Source of the DNA: Ailanthus altissimus
Taxonomy: Eukaryota; Streptophyta; Magnoliopsida; Sapindales; Simaroubaceae
DNA: 64,000 bases
Reading direction: 5' to 3'
Assembly (NCBI GenBank): GCA_946807835.1
Contig: OX327699.1
Coordinates: forward strand, 8,239,001-8,303,000
Shown here: positions 34,186-46,499 of the stretch, piece after piece
Numbering within the stretch: position 1 is the stretch's first letter
Layout: every line of letters starts with the position of its first letter
Made by a program: the position numbers and the translations under genes
The notes under the pieces: generated by a model
What the model saw: only the letters and a program-made list of their open reading frames with translations
Databases searched by the model: none
Told to the model about the DNA's origin: nothing

Positions 34186-35866
34186 CAATTGCTCGTCCTC
34201 GAGCAATTAGAGAGAATAACACAAAGTAAAAAAAAAAAAACGCAAACGCATATGAAAAACCAAAAACTTAAAAGTAACAATTGGTCGGATTGATTTAATG
34301 ATTACCTTTATTGTCTCAAAACCTGCATCACTATTCTCAATTCTTTTGGAATTAATAAACACTATAAACAATTCACAAACACCACAATTAAGCATTTTTA
34401 TTCTTCCTTATAAGTGATCAACAGTGCATGTGTGTGAAACAAGTAAGTATTAATTGAATTATACATAGATTAGCTCAACTACTCAAGATTGTACAAAAAA
34501 GAAGGGTCCCAGCTTATTTTAAGTACAAAACACTACCATAAGCTTGTTTTTTATAAAGCTCCCCACTAATATAGAAAAACACATGTTTAAGGATCTATTA
34601 GGTCTTTTATTAGCTTGTAATGTAGGGTTAGGATCAAGGTGGGTTATTTTGGATACAAATTTGGTTTCATTCACACCATGAACACTAAGTCCCATTGGCT
34701 ACCACTTAAACTTCTTACACTTGGTTTAATTCTCCCAAACTTATGATTTTTACCCAATTTCAACCACTTATTCCTTTTTTTTTTTCTTTTTTTTTATAAC
34801 TTCCCCAAACTTAGAATAATTTCCCTAAACAAAGTAGCGCTTTCTTGCCAAATTGTATTATTTTTTCTTTTTAAACAACCATAACGCAAAAATCTCTAAA
34901 ATATTTATCACCATGCTCAATGTTTATGGTGTTAAGTTTATTTTGGGTGCTTAAATTCAAAGTTTAGGGTTATAATGTGGTTATTCAATAAAATGGATAT
35001 TTTAGGCTCAAATGGTTGACTACAGATAAATACACATCAAAGGTAGGTTAGAAATGCTCAAACAGTTCAAAGATGGCCTATTTTCATTCTCTATTCATGT
35101 GTTTTCTAAGATTTTGCCTCAAGCCACAATCAAACAAGTTCTAGAGTGTCTATCTATTCATCGAGACTAGAGTGTACTACTTGAGCATAAGCATCTTTGA
35201 GCAAAAATTCAACTAACACAAGCCTTATTCAAGTGCTCAAAAATTGGTGATCACAAACAAGGTCAAAATCCGTCTAAGTATTAGTGCATGAATTATTTAA
35301 TGTATATATTGTTTCCTAGGGAATTGAAAAATAAATTCTGCAATCACATTTCTTATCATGGACTAGCAATCATCATCTTAATCCGACACAAAACACTCAA
35401 CACATAAAATAATAAATTTTTTTCCAAAATAAAACAACTAAAAATAGTAGTCATAAATAAATATACATGACAAAAATGAGTAAATAAACAGCACAAAAGT
35501 AAATAAACACCGAAGAATGTTTTTCTTGCCCAAAATTAAAATTTAACATTGTCCCCAATGGCAAGAAAAAGAAAATGAGGTTAGGAATCTCTTTTAGTGG
35601 ATGATGTTTTAGCATGGTGGTGTTTGGATTTTGAAGCCAATTATGCTGTCAGGCTGATGCTGAGTAGTTGAAGTAGGCCTAGCTTGCTACCAAGATTTTA
35701 AAATTGCTTCTTTTTTTTTTTTTATTCCCTTGATTGCATCTTTTTGATATGCTTCAACTTCTTTTTATCATGCTCTGCTAGGCACCTACTTGTTATTTCA
35801 CACGCTGCAATATAGAAGTAACATTAAAAATAAAATATTACAAAAATTAAAAGTAAAACCTAAAAT
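34186..35866 (-). other. Non-coding internal region of the Athila-like element
   Basis: No convincing coding sequence on either strand. It contains conserved-looking non-coding text such as TTGCTCGTCCTCGAGCAATT (34188-34207), whose inner part is a near-palindrome, and poly-T runs at 34770-34795 and 35709-35722. Together with 43519-43964 it is the non-coding part of one element, split by E3. Confidence 0.5.
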
Positions 35867-36577
35867 TGATGTGCCTTGATTTATAACAAAATTAAATTGC
35901 AAAGTTGATGGAGGATATAACTAAATAGATACCTTGATAAGTCGAATGGACGCCACAAGGATCAGTTTAGGGTTTTGACGCCACACTCTTGATGATCAAA
36001 GAGTGATAAGTCAGCAACTATCTTCAAGAGTTGAAAAACTTGAGAAGACAATTTTGAGAGAGAAATAGCTCATCTATTTCGTGCTTCCAATTTCAAAATG
36101 AGGCAACTGCCTCTACAAGACTTTTACATGCCTTATATAGGCTTACAAAATGAGGTGAAACCCTAATGTTACCTAATAAGCTTTAAAAAGGCCCAAAATA
36201 AGCCCAATATGACTTAACAATTTAAAACAAAACTAAACAAGTTCAAATTAGCCCAAATACATAAAAGTAGTAACATAAGAAGTAAATAAAGCCCAATAGC
36301 ATGAAAAGAAAGCCCTTAGCTGCTTCTTAAAGCCCAACGTCACCAAACATCTCTAAATCACGTCCCAATCTCAAATTGAAGACAAATAAATACATTTAGC
36401 TCGTTTCCAATCAGATCGCAAGCTTCTAATCCCATAGAAGCTTCAATAGCTCCAATTTGACTACTTATGGCCCTTTGAAGCTGTTTAGCCTTAGCCCTTG
36501 TTATTGGACCATCTGAAATCTCCTTTACGCTCAGCTCGCCTTCTTGAGTTGATTTAGAACCTTCATGATGCACATCA
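35867..36577 (-). repeat. E3 3' LTR
   Basis: 711 bp, TGATGTGC to GCACATCA, carrying the polyprotein C-terminus and its stop at 36358. Confidence 0.94.
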
Positions 36578-39500
36578 TCACCCCTGGGCAGAGAATGATT
36601 TGCCCTCAAATCAGAATCTTCTAAATCTTCCAAATAAGGAGATAAATCCTTCACATTAAAAGTGGCTGAAACATTGTAATCACCAGGAAGGTCAACTTTG
36701 TAAGCATTACTATTTACCTTCTCTATAATACGAAAAGGTCCATCAACTCTTGGCATCAGCTTGGACTTCCGCTTGCTAGGAAATCTTCCCTTGCTAAGAT
36801 GAATCCAAACAAGATCACCAGGTTCAAAGCTAATCATTTTCCGTCCTTTATTAGCATGCTTAACATACCTAGCTGTTTTCTCCTCAATATGAATTCGAAC
36901 CTGCTCATGAAGCTTCTTCATCAATTCTGCCTTCTTAACACCATCCATAGATGTCCTCTCATTAATTGGAATAGGAACAAGGTCAATAGGAACAAATGGA
37001 TTAAATCCATACACAATCTCAAATGGTGAAAATTTTGTAGCCCCATGCACACTACGGTTATATGCAAACTCTACAATAGGCAAACAAGTATCCCAACTCT
37101 TTAAGTTCTTGTTTATAACAGCCCGTAATAAAGAAGATAGAGTACGGTTCACTACCTCAGTTTGCCCATCAGTTTGTGGATGACAAGCAGTACTGAAAAG
37201 CAACTTTGTTCCAAGCTTCTTCCAAAGAGTCTTCTAAAAATAGCTTAAGAACTTTGTATCACGATCAGAGACAATGCTTTTAGGGATTCCATGCAAACGT
37301 ACAATTTCCCTAAAAAATAAATCAGCAATATGAATAGCATCATCAGTTTTGTTACAAGGAATAAAGTGTGACATTTTGGAGAACCGATCAACCACAACCA
37401 TCACTGAATCCTTCCCACGCTGTGTTCTAGGTAATCCAAGCACAAAATCCATACTAATATCCATCCATGGTTGCTCTGGGATAGGTAAAGGCATATATAG
37501 TCCATATGCATTCTCTTTACCCTTAGCTTTCTTGCAATTTACACATCTTTCAACAACTTTATGAACATCCCGCAGCATATTAGGCCAAAAGAAGTGCTCT
37601 TTCAGTAGCTCATAAGTTTTCTTCTCCCCAAAATGACCACTAAGACCACCCCATGAGCCTCACGCACAAGCAACTCACGTAAGGATCCTGAAGGTATACA
37701 CATTCTGCCCAACTTGAACAAGTAACCATCATGCACAAAGAACCCATCACAAGCTCCTTTAGCACATTTAGACATCATATTAGCAAAGTATGAATCACTG
37801 GTATATTGTTCTTTCACCTGTACAAAACCCAAAAGCCTTGCATTTAACATAGAAATCAATGCATACCTCCTAGAAAGAGCATCAGCAATGACATTAGTTT
37901 GCCCCTTCTTGTATTTTATGACATATGGAAATGGCTCCATGAACTCCACCCATTTGGCATGTCTTCTATTCAGCTTGTTCTGCCCTTTAAGATACTTTAA
38001 TGATTCATGGTCAGTATGAATAACGAACTCTTTAGGTAATAAATAATGCTGCCATACCTCGAGAGCCCGAATCAATGCATAAAACTCCTTGTCATAAATA
38101 GAGTAGTTTAACCGTGCCCCATTCAGCTTCTCACTAAAGAAAGCAATTGGCCTCTTTTCTTGCATCAACACAGCCCCAATACCGACCCCTGAAGCATCAC
38201 ACTCTATTTCAAATGTTTTAGCAAAATCGGGAAGTGCTAAAACTGGAGCAGAACATAATTGTTCTTTTATCAGTTCAAATGACTTCTGTGCATTCTCATT
38301 CCACCTAAACTCATTTCCCTTTTTCAAACACTCTGTCATAGGCGCAACAATAGAACTAAAGTCTTTAATAAATCGCCTATAGAAAGAGGCTAAACCATGA
38401 AAACTTCTCACATCCGCAACACCAGTAGGTTTAGGCCAATCACGAATTGCCTTAACCTTCTCCTCATCAACCTTAATTCCGCTACCAGAAACAACATACC
38501 CCAAAAAGATAACACTATCTTGGCAGAAATAGCACTTTTTGATGTTTCCATACAACTTAGCATCACGCAAGGTCTCAAATACAGCCATAAGATGTTTCAC
38601 ATGATCATCTAAAGTTTTACTATAGATCAAGATATCATCAAAATAGACCACAACAAACATCCCAATAAACTTCCTCAAAACATGGTTCATAAGTCTCATA
38701 AATGTACTAGGTGCATTAGAAAGCCCAAACGGCATCACCATCCACTCATACAATCCATGCTTAGTTTTAAAGGCTGTTTTCCATTCATCACCTTCTTTCA
38801 TCCTAATTTGGTGATATCCACTCATTAAATCAACTTTAGAAAAATAAACAGCACCATGCAATTCATCAAGCATATCATCAAGTCTAGGAATAGGGAATCG
38901 ATACTTAACCGTTATCTTGTTGATAGCCCGACTGTCCACACACATTCTCATGGTACCATCCTTCTTTGGAACAAGCAAAGTAGGCACTGAACAAGGACTA
39001 AGTGACTCACGCACATAGCCCCTCTCTAAGAGCTCACCAACTTGCCTTTTGATCTCCTTTGCTTCCTCCGGATTACATCTATATGCTGGTCTATTTGGAA
39101 GTGAAGCTCCAGGCACCAAATCAATTTGATGCTCTATCCCTCGAATAGGTGGTAATCCCAATGGTAGCTCTTCTAGAAATACATCTTTGAACTCTTCAAG
39201 TAACTCCACAACCTGCCTTGGCAAATCCAAGCCCTCCACTTGCAATAAAGGCTTTGCCCAAGTCATGAAAACAACCCCCACAGAAGCTAGTGCTTGCTCA
39301 ACATCTCCCTTTTTGGCTAACATTAACCCTTTACCAGATTCCATCATCTTCCTTTGATTCTGCAACTGATCTTCTCTAACTTGTTGAGAACTCAATGGCA
39401 TCAAATTCACTTTCTTCCCATTCAGCACAAATGAATAAGTGTTCCTTCGCCCATTATAAGTCACATCATTATCAAATTGCCATGGGCGTCCTAATAACAC

Positions 39501-40985
39501 ATGACTAGCTGTCATCGGAACCACATCACATAAAACCTCATCATGAAAGGTTTTAATGGAGAATGGCACCCGAACCTGTCTTGTAACTTGAATCTCTCCC
39601 TTGTCATTAAGCCAATGTAATTTGTATGGTTTTGGATGTGGAACAGTAGTTAATCCCAGTTTCTCCACTAAAGTAATGGATGCAACATTGGTGCAACTAC
39701 CATTATCAATGATCATGGCACAAACCTTATCTCGGATTTGACATCTTGTATGAAAGATGTTTTCGCGCTGTTCCAAACCAATATCAACTTCAGCACTCAA
39801 AATCCTTTGAATAACTAATAAATTTCCCTCCATTGGATCAAGATTCTCTTCTTGTTCAGTCACTTCGACTTTAGATTCCTCTTCCATCTCAGCTTCATCT
39901 TCACTTACAAGCTCTCCATACTTCCCTTGTAAAACCATCACCCTCTTATTCGGACATTCAGAAGCAATATGCCCATTTCCCAAGCACTTGAAACACTTGA
40001 TGTCTCGCGATCTCCTGGAAAATTGAGGTTCAACTACCTTCTCCTTTCTTTTCAATGAACCTGAACTAACACTTCCTTTACTGAACTCCACTTTCTCATC
40101 ACGTTTAGGTGTGTTCCATGTTCACGAAGGTGAAGAAACAGCCTTTGTATTACTTGTTGTAGTTGACCTCATATGGAAACCCCCTCTTTTCTGCTGTCTT
40201 TCTACTTTAGTTGCAAGCTTTATGACATCCTCAAGAAATATGAAGGGCTGTAACTCAACAACATTAGCTATATCCCTCTTCAATCCATCAAGGAATCTAG
40301 CTATTGTTTGCTCTTGAGGTTCATTTAAATCACAGCGAATTAGCAACAGCTCAAATTCTTTCACATACTCCTCCACACTCAAGGAACCTTGCCGCAAAGT
40401 CTGGAGTTTGATGTATAATTCTTGTTTATAGTAATCCGGAACAAATCTCTTCTTCATTAATCTTTTCATAAGTGGCCAGCTTGTAACTTCTTCTTCGTCA
40501 TCCCTTCTTCGCTGAGTTTTTAAGTTTTCCCACCACAAAAGTGCGTAATCGGTAAACTCAAGTGCTGCTACCTTACACTTCTTTGCCTCATGATACTCAT
40601 GCCAATCAAACACCCTTTCTACCTTCTGAACCCATTCAAGATACTCCTCAGGAGAACTAGTACCTCTAAATGGTGGTATATTAAGTTTGATACCACTAGT
40701 AGGGTCATTTTGCTGCCTCCTTATCCTACCCCTATCTTCAGCCTCATCATCCCTATTTGGCTCATCTCCAGCATTCCCTAGGTCATTTTGAGGTACCCTA
40801 TGCCCTACCCGCCTTTGTTGGGGTCGTAAAGTGTTTCTTTGCATCATTTCTATAATTGCAGCAAGTTGTCCACGAATTTCAGTAATCTCACCTCGAAATT
40901 CATCATGAGCTCGTTGTAAGCCCACGAGTTGAGCTTGTTCTAAACTCAATCCCTTTGGTACTCTACTTGCATCATCATCAGTCAT
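36358..40985 (-). pseudogene. gag-pol: E3 gag-pol polyprotein, three lesions
   Basis: Almost the same as the E1 protein, starting MTDDDAS at 40985. Only three disabling changes are seen. A CGA-to-TGA stop at 40122-40124 lies between the gag core and zinc knuckle. A 1-bp loss in a C run near 37650 falls in the integrase zinc domain. A Trp-to-stop change near 37231 follows the second integrase aspartate. The 37602-40091 stretch (829 codons) keeps the CCHC knuckle, protease DNG, RT YFDD and all RNase H residues. A substitution in the LTR-encoded tail (EACDLIGNE) matches the single LTR difference. The element was probably intact at insertion and has decayed since. Confidence 0.93.
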
Positions 40986-41340
40986 TATTAACAAAAATCC
41001 CAAACAAGTATGAACAATTGAACAACACAACCAGTAGCTAAAACACTCTTCTCAAACTGAATTTTCCACCAATTCAGTAAATACAATCAGATAGCAACAA
41101 TTTACTCAAATTCGAAATTTCCAGGTTCACAAAATTTTCAGGTTCAAGAACAATTTAATTCAGCCAACCCATCTCCAGTTCACAAACTACTAAGAATTAA
41201 TTTTAATGCTTCAGAGTTGCAATTCAACTCCTCAAATATTAGAGACCCAAACTGATAATAACCCCACGAAATTATATAACACAAAAATTAGCAAGACACC
41301 TTCAATAGCTAAAACTTCAGTTTGCACACTGAAATCCTGT

Positions 41341-41352
41341 GCTCTGATACCA
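41341..41352 (-). promoter_or_regulatory. E3 primer binding site
   Basis: The minus strand reads TGGTATCAGAGC, two bases inside the 5' LTR start at 41355, as in E1. Confidence 0.92.
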
Positions 41353-42049
41353 GATGATGTGCCTTGATTTATAACAAAATTAAATTGCAAAGTTGATGGA
41401 GGATATAACTAAATAGATACCTTGATAAGTCGAATGGACGCCACAAGGATCAGTTTAGGGTTTTGACGCCACACTCTTGATGATCAAAGAGTGATAAGTC
41501 AGCAACTATCTTCAAGAGTTGAAAAACTTGAGAAGACAATTTTGAGAGAGAAATAGCTCATCTATTTCGTGCTTCCAATTTCAAAATGAGGCAACTGCCT
41601 CTACAAGACTTTTACATGCCTTATATAGGCTTACAAAATGAGGTGAAACCCTAATGTTACCTAATAAGCTTTAAAAAGGCCCAAAATAAGCCCAATATGA
41701 CTTAACAATTTAAAACAAAACTAAACAAGTTCAAATTAGCCCAAATACATAAAAGTAGTAACATAAGAAGTAAATAAAGCCCAATAGCATGAAAAGAAAG
41801 CCCTTAGCTGCTTCTTAAAGCCCAACGTCACCAAACATCTCTAAATCACGTCCCAATCTCAAATTGAAGACAAATAAATACATTTAGCTCGTTTCCATTC
41901 AGATCGCAAGCTTCTAATCCCATAGAAGCTTCAATAGCTCCAATTTGACTACTTATGGCCCTTTGAAGCTGTTTAGCCTTAGCCCTTGTTATTGGACCAT
42001 CTGAAATCTCCTTTACGCTCAGCTCGCCTTCTTGAGTTGATTTAGAACC

Positions 42050-43497
42050 TGATGCGATATTTCTATATCATAAATTAAGTGCAAGTATACACTATCGTAT
42101 GCAAGTAATAAAGAGACTAAATAAGTCGGATGTCGAACCCACAGGGATAATTCTTTCTTTTTAACCAATTACTAAAATTATGTCTTTCTAATAATTATTC
42201 AGAAAAATAAAAATCTAAGAATGAATGTAAGAAATATAAAAGTAAAAACACAATGCAATGAGATTTAAAGATATAGCAACGTAGAGAGAACCTAGGATTA
42301 ATATTATCCCTCAATATGTTTCTAATGATTAATCTTCTAATATTTAACTCACTTAGTCTTTATTATTGATCAAGACACTAATGTATTCACAAGCCTCTTC
42401 CAAGGTCATGCAAGTATACCCTAATTTACCAAATACCTATATTCCTATGGTACTTGTAATAAATTAAGATTCATTAAGATTAGGTCTTATTGATCATACA
42501 TGCCAATTAGGTATATTCCTATCCTAAGTCGAAACTTGCATATGCAACATTGAATGTTACTCTACAATCATGCATCAAATTACCTAGGTCTAAATATTAT
42601 GATTCCTCTTCCGAGTTTATCAATAATATTACCAATTCATTCACCATATATTGGCCAGATATATTGAAGCATTAAACACAAGTAATTTAAATAATAAATG
42701 ACTAAGTTTATTAAATATTAAAAGATATGGCAATTTAAGCACACATATTGAGTTCAAATATTAACCCTAGAAAATAAGTTAGCTCATGGCTACAAGAGAA
42801 CAGCAGTTAAAATAATTATAAATCATGATACAATTATTAGCAAACCGATATAGACGTCGAATTGCTCTTAATTGCGCTGCCTGGGAACTCTTGATGCCGA
42901 AGAACGTCTTGTATCTCTCTCTAAAGATGCTTCAATTAAGCTCCTATTGCTCTCCAAGACTCGTGCTCTGTATTCTTAGTGCTCTTGGGTCGTCTTGGAT
43001 TGATCTTTGAAGGCTGGGAACGAGTGGCTTTATATAGGGATTGATATGAGCTTGAAAATCTCAATTCTCGTCGGACTAGGACTCGCACTACCGCTGGCGC
43101 GCTATGCATCTGTCGCTGGGGCGACGCGTGAAAAAGCCTTCACCGCTGGAGCGGTGGGATCTTGGCGCTGGGGCGCTGCATGAAAACGGCTTCACCGCTG
43201 GCGCGGTGACTCTTCGGCGCTGGGGCGCTATACGCGACTTAAGCAAGTCGTTTTTCTAATTTCGATCACTATTCCAACGCTGGGGCTAAAATACTTGTGG
43301 CGCGGGGGCGCTGGACTCATAATTTGAAAGCTTTGCATTTTAGTCCCTGTTTTCGTTCCTTTTGCGTTCTTTCTTTAAATTTCGTTCAAGTCCCTATAAA
43401 TAACAATAATGCACATTAATAGCCATCTATTCTCATAAAATAATAAAATATCAATAATAAAAACATGAGAAAATATATGACAAATTTGCCCTTATCA
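42050..43497 (-). mobile_element. Solo LTR in the E3 5' LTR
   Basis: 1448 bp from TGATGCGATA to CCCTTATCA with the 5-bp duplication GAACC at 42045-42049 and 43498-43502. No internal coding sequence, so it is a solo LTR left by LTR-LTR recombination. The plus-strand text near the low end (GTCGAACCCACAGGGAT, about 42130) is the reverse complement of the CCCTGTGGGTTCGAC motif near the 3' end of many Athila/Tat-type LTRs, which orients it minus. A minus-strand TATA box CCTATATAAAG lies at 43027-43038. Confidence 0.9.
43070..43330 (-). repeat. GC-rich repeated and palindromic motifs in the solo LTR U3
   Basis: Against an AT-rich background, this stretch repeats GCGCTGGGGCGCT-like words and two CACCGC...GCGGTG hairpins (43141-43156 and 43193-43208). 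It lies 30-300 bp upstream of the TATA box at 43027-43038 in the transcribed direction, so it may be a promoter or enhancer region. Confidence 0.6.
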
Positions 43498-43518
43498 GAA
43501 CCTTCATGATGCACATCA

Positions 43519-43964
43519 AAAATTCACTTGGGTTGCCTCTCAAGAAGCGCTTGATTTAACATCATCAGCTTAACGTCCTTCTTTTTGGCTCAAGGAGGAT
43601 CAGATTGCATATTTAAGGCAAATCATTTATGGAACTTAAGTCGAAGTCTTCGGGTGTTAACATTCTTTTTCTTTGACTTCCATAACTCCATAAGAAAATC
43701 TTGAAGTGGCATCCCTAACCATTTTTCTTTGAGCCTTCCCAGAAAGTCTTTAATCTTAAACTAGAAGATTGAACCCCAATTGCCTATTTTGGTTGTTTTC
43801 TTTTATAAATTACTTTGCCTCTTCTTAGTTATTATTCTATATAATGATGTCTTTTCATAATCTTGGTGTTAGATGGCTTCTATCACTTTTAGACTCTGAG
43901 GTAATTGTACTTCATTTGGAATTACCATGTCGATCTGGAATCAATGGGAATAATCCTGAGAAAT
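43519..43964 (-). other. Athila-like internal non-coding region, second part
   Basis: After the AAAAT duplication the plus strand reads TCACTTGGGTTGCCTCTC and then AAGAAGCGCTTGATTTAAC, wording I associate with non-coding internal parts of Athila/Tat-like elements. No supported gene. Confidence 0.45.
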
Positions 43965-44955
43965 CTATAAATCAAGGTAATCCTCTTGAAGTGTCTCAAG
44001 TAATAGAGGTGGTGGACTACTATGACTAAAAAAGCTTTGTTGTTGTTGTTCTTTTTCTTCTTCTTCTTCTTGTGCTTTCTCTTTTTCCTCTATTTTCACT
44101 TCATTTACGTGATGATCATTATTTAATTTGGCTAGCTCAACGGTTGCAGGTTGCTCCATTCCACCAATCACAATGATTGCCTTCTAATGCTCAATATTTT
44201 CCATCGAATTGATCACTGTGTTGCTAGGCAATACTTCTAGAGGATGATTATAGCTTGTGTCTATAATTCGTTCAACTTGAGTCTCTATAGTCTACAGAGA
44301 AGCAGATTGGCTTTGTAAGAGAGCATTTGCATTCTCCATACTTTGTTTGAACACATCCTTTAACATGGATTTCTTCTCATGTCGTAGTAGATTTTCTGTT
44401 GGAAGGTTAGGAGGACTCACTTGCCTTGAATTTTGTTCTTGGTGGCCACTCTAAGAAATATTTGTATGATCCCTTCATTCTTGATAATAGAAATTAAAAG
44501 TGGGGTTGTGTTGTTGTTGGTTACAACCTCTAATATAATATAAAGTTTCAATGCATGACCATTTAGATGATTATCACCATAAAAATCACATATAATCTGT
44601 TCTATGCTCTTGGTGATTTTTATTGAAGTAACATTTTCGGTTGTCCATTGATACGCGATGAAGGTCATCTCTTCTAACAAGTTATAAGCATCATCAACAA
44701 ATTTATTTATGAATGTACCCCCTGCTGCAGCATCAATTATGATTCTCAAATGTCCAACTAACCTATAGTAAAAGATTTGCACAAGCATCTATTTTTTAAT
44801 CCCATGGTGTGGACATTTTCTCAACAATTCTTTGAATCTCTCCCATGCTTCATATAGAGATTCTGAATCATTCTGTATAAATGAAATGATGTCATTCATT
44901 ATTCTTACTGTCCTTGCTATTGGGAAGAATCTAGTAAAACATTTATGTGCTAAAA
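43965..44955 (-). pseudogene. Athila-like gag remnant
   Basis: Minus-strand gag. The N-side fragment at 44955-44800 reads LAHKCFTRFFPIARTV in one frame. The open stretch 44788-44417 then gives FYYRLVGHLRIIIDAAAGG followed by DDAYNLLEEMTFIAYQW, a hallmark of Athila/Tat gag. Next come SMENANALLQSQSASL (about 44290-44340) and a C-terminal open stretch 44171-43965 ending in a glutamate/glutamine-rich run. Stops lie between. No protease, RT or integrase is found between this gag and the polypurine tract at 34185 once E3 is removed (about 2.1 kb). Either pol was deleted or this is a gag-only, non-autonomous element. Confidence 0.72.
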
Positions 44956-45855
44956 TTGTTGGGATTTGTGCTTACGTGCCATCCCTTTTGTGTATAAATG
45001 TTTGATTTATACTATTGTGATTTCAATATATTACTAATTATTTATATAAATATATGGTAAGATGCTTGTAACGTTTTAAACATTGAATGATCTAAAAGAG
45101 TTCAGATCTGATCTAAAAGAGTTGAGATCAGAACTAAGAGTTAGTAACGCTAAAAGTTATAAATGTTAAAAGTTAGTACTGATAAAAGTTATCAGGTTAT
45201 AAGAGTTAGCGAAATCTAAAGAGTTAGAGCCTTGTCTAAAATGGGACAAAGACCTGAGAATATATTAATAATGACGTAGTTGTAAAGAGTTGCAAATAGT
45301 GCTAGAAAATGTCATTATGCAAATATGTTCTCAAATATTATGTTCCTGATCTATCTTCACTAATGCAGGTCTGTCAGTGAAGACCTTATAATATATAGAT
45401 CGGTGTATGTCTATATCTGGATAGTTCAGATGGTTAGTCTTAGCAAACCATGAGTTTAGTAAAAACTCATATAGAGATACAAGTAAAATATTAATTAGAC
45501 ATTTGGACGGCCATAATGGCTTTATAACACAGGCTTTATTTCTTTTGTGAAGTGAACTAATCAAGTGAAAATAATAGCAAGTATAATAAAGAGGGCTATA
45601 AGAAATAAAAGTGAAGTAAGAGTTGCTGTAAGCATTTTATAATTTCAGTAAGTAACAAGGCTACCGTTTTACCTCAAGGGATCCCACCAAGTCCTAGACT
45701 AAAACTACGTTAAATGACACTTTGAGAGTCAGTTTTATAATATTTCATTAGTGTAATGAGATGTTTGTTTATTTTTAACTACACTTATTTTTGCATGTGA
45801 TGTGTAAATTAAAAAATTAAGTATATACACTCACCAAACGCACAACGTACTTTCA
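44956..45855. repeat. Unassigned LTR-like segment
   Basis: Starts near TGTTGGGATTTGTGC (44960), a beginning typical of copia LTRs. It is A/T-rich with many AAGAGTTAG and AAAAGTTA words at 45090-45240. No coding sequence. Ends near 45855, where gypsy gag starts. It could be a copia LTR but no matching end is convincing. Confidence 0.3.
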
Positions 45856-46470
45856 AAAATTGATGGTGAAATCAATGGCGAGTTTTTGCCATGGGAGAGA
45901 TAATAACACCAGTGTGATGAAACTTATATGGTAAAAGTTGATTTGCCTCTTTTTAATGGTGCTATTGATAAAGAGAAATTTCTTGATTAAGATTATGAGA
46001 TAGAGAGTTTTTTTGAAATTATGAATGCAAGACAAGAATGTAAAGTAGCTTTAGTGGTTTAAAACTGCATAGGGGTACAATTGCTTGGTGGTAATGCCAT
46101 CTATTCTTCGTTGGCACCAAATGGAGGCACTCTTAAGGGGTGCTTTTACTTTTGGATTATCAACAAACTCTCTTTCAATAATTCTAGAATTACATGCAAA
46201 GAATCAGCTTTATTTCATCTTATACAGAAGAGTTCTTAAGATTGCAAGTTAGGTGTAACTTGACATAAACGAAGGACCAACAAATGGCTACGTATATAAA
46301 TGGGTAAAATGATGGGATCTAAGACAGATTAGCCATGCAATAAATATAATTAATTGATCAAGCTTAAAATTTGGCATTGAGGGCTGAGCAAATCATTAAG
46401 ATTAAGAGGTTTCCAAAAAGTAAGGCCTATTCACTTGTTGAGCCTAGTTCCAAGTTTTCTTCTACCATCT
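45856..46470 (+). pseudogene. Gypsy gag remnant, plus copy of the third family
   Basis: Plus-strand broken frames read VKVDLPLFNGAIDKEKFLD, then YEIESFFEIMNARQECKVAL, a gypsy gag N-terminal region. It matches the minus-strand gag at 51890-52520 of the element that follows. It breaks at about 46470, where the sequence turns into the 3' end of that inverted element. Stops and a missing start make it dead. Confidence 0.65.
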
Positions 46471-46499
46471 CTTTTAGAATGACATGTTCTTGTGCCTTA

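Larger units (their letters stand above)
35867..43518 (-). mobile_element. E3: CRM-like element with a nested solo LTR
   Basis: Minus-strand E1-family element. Target duplication AAAAT at 35862-35866 and 43519-43523. LTRs of 711 bp differ at one base that I can see (TTCCAATCAG versus TTCCATTCAG near 36408 and 41896). The 5' LTR is interrupted by a 1448-bp solo LTR. Without that insertion the element is about 6.2 kb. It inserted into the Athila-like element. Confidence 0.94.
41355..43518 (-). repeat. E3 5' LTR, interrupted
   Basis: LTR parts 41355-42049 and 43503-43518 add up to 711 bp. Between them lie the solo LTR and the second copy of its target duplication (43498-43502). A TATA box (minus) lies at 41620-41629; the insertion is in U3, 16-21 bp from the LTR start. 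Confidence 0.94.

Noticed and set aside
43027..43330. CpG island of a host gene promoter
   Set aside because: The GC-rich words and TATA box lie inside an LTR bounded by a target duplication; no host coding sequence is near.
44960..45860. Possible copia solo LTR from TGTTGGGAT to CTTTCA with an AAAAT duplication
   Set aside because: AAAAT is low-complexity, and the two flanks belong to different elements (Athila-like gag on the left, gypsy gag on the right), so they were not contiguous before insertion. Kept only as an unassigned LTR-like segment.
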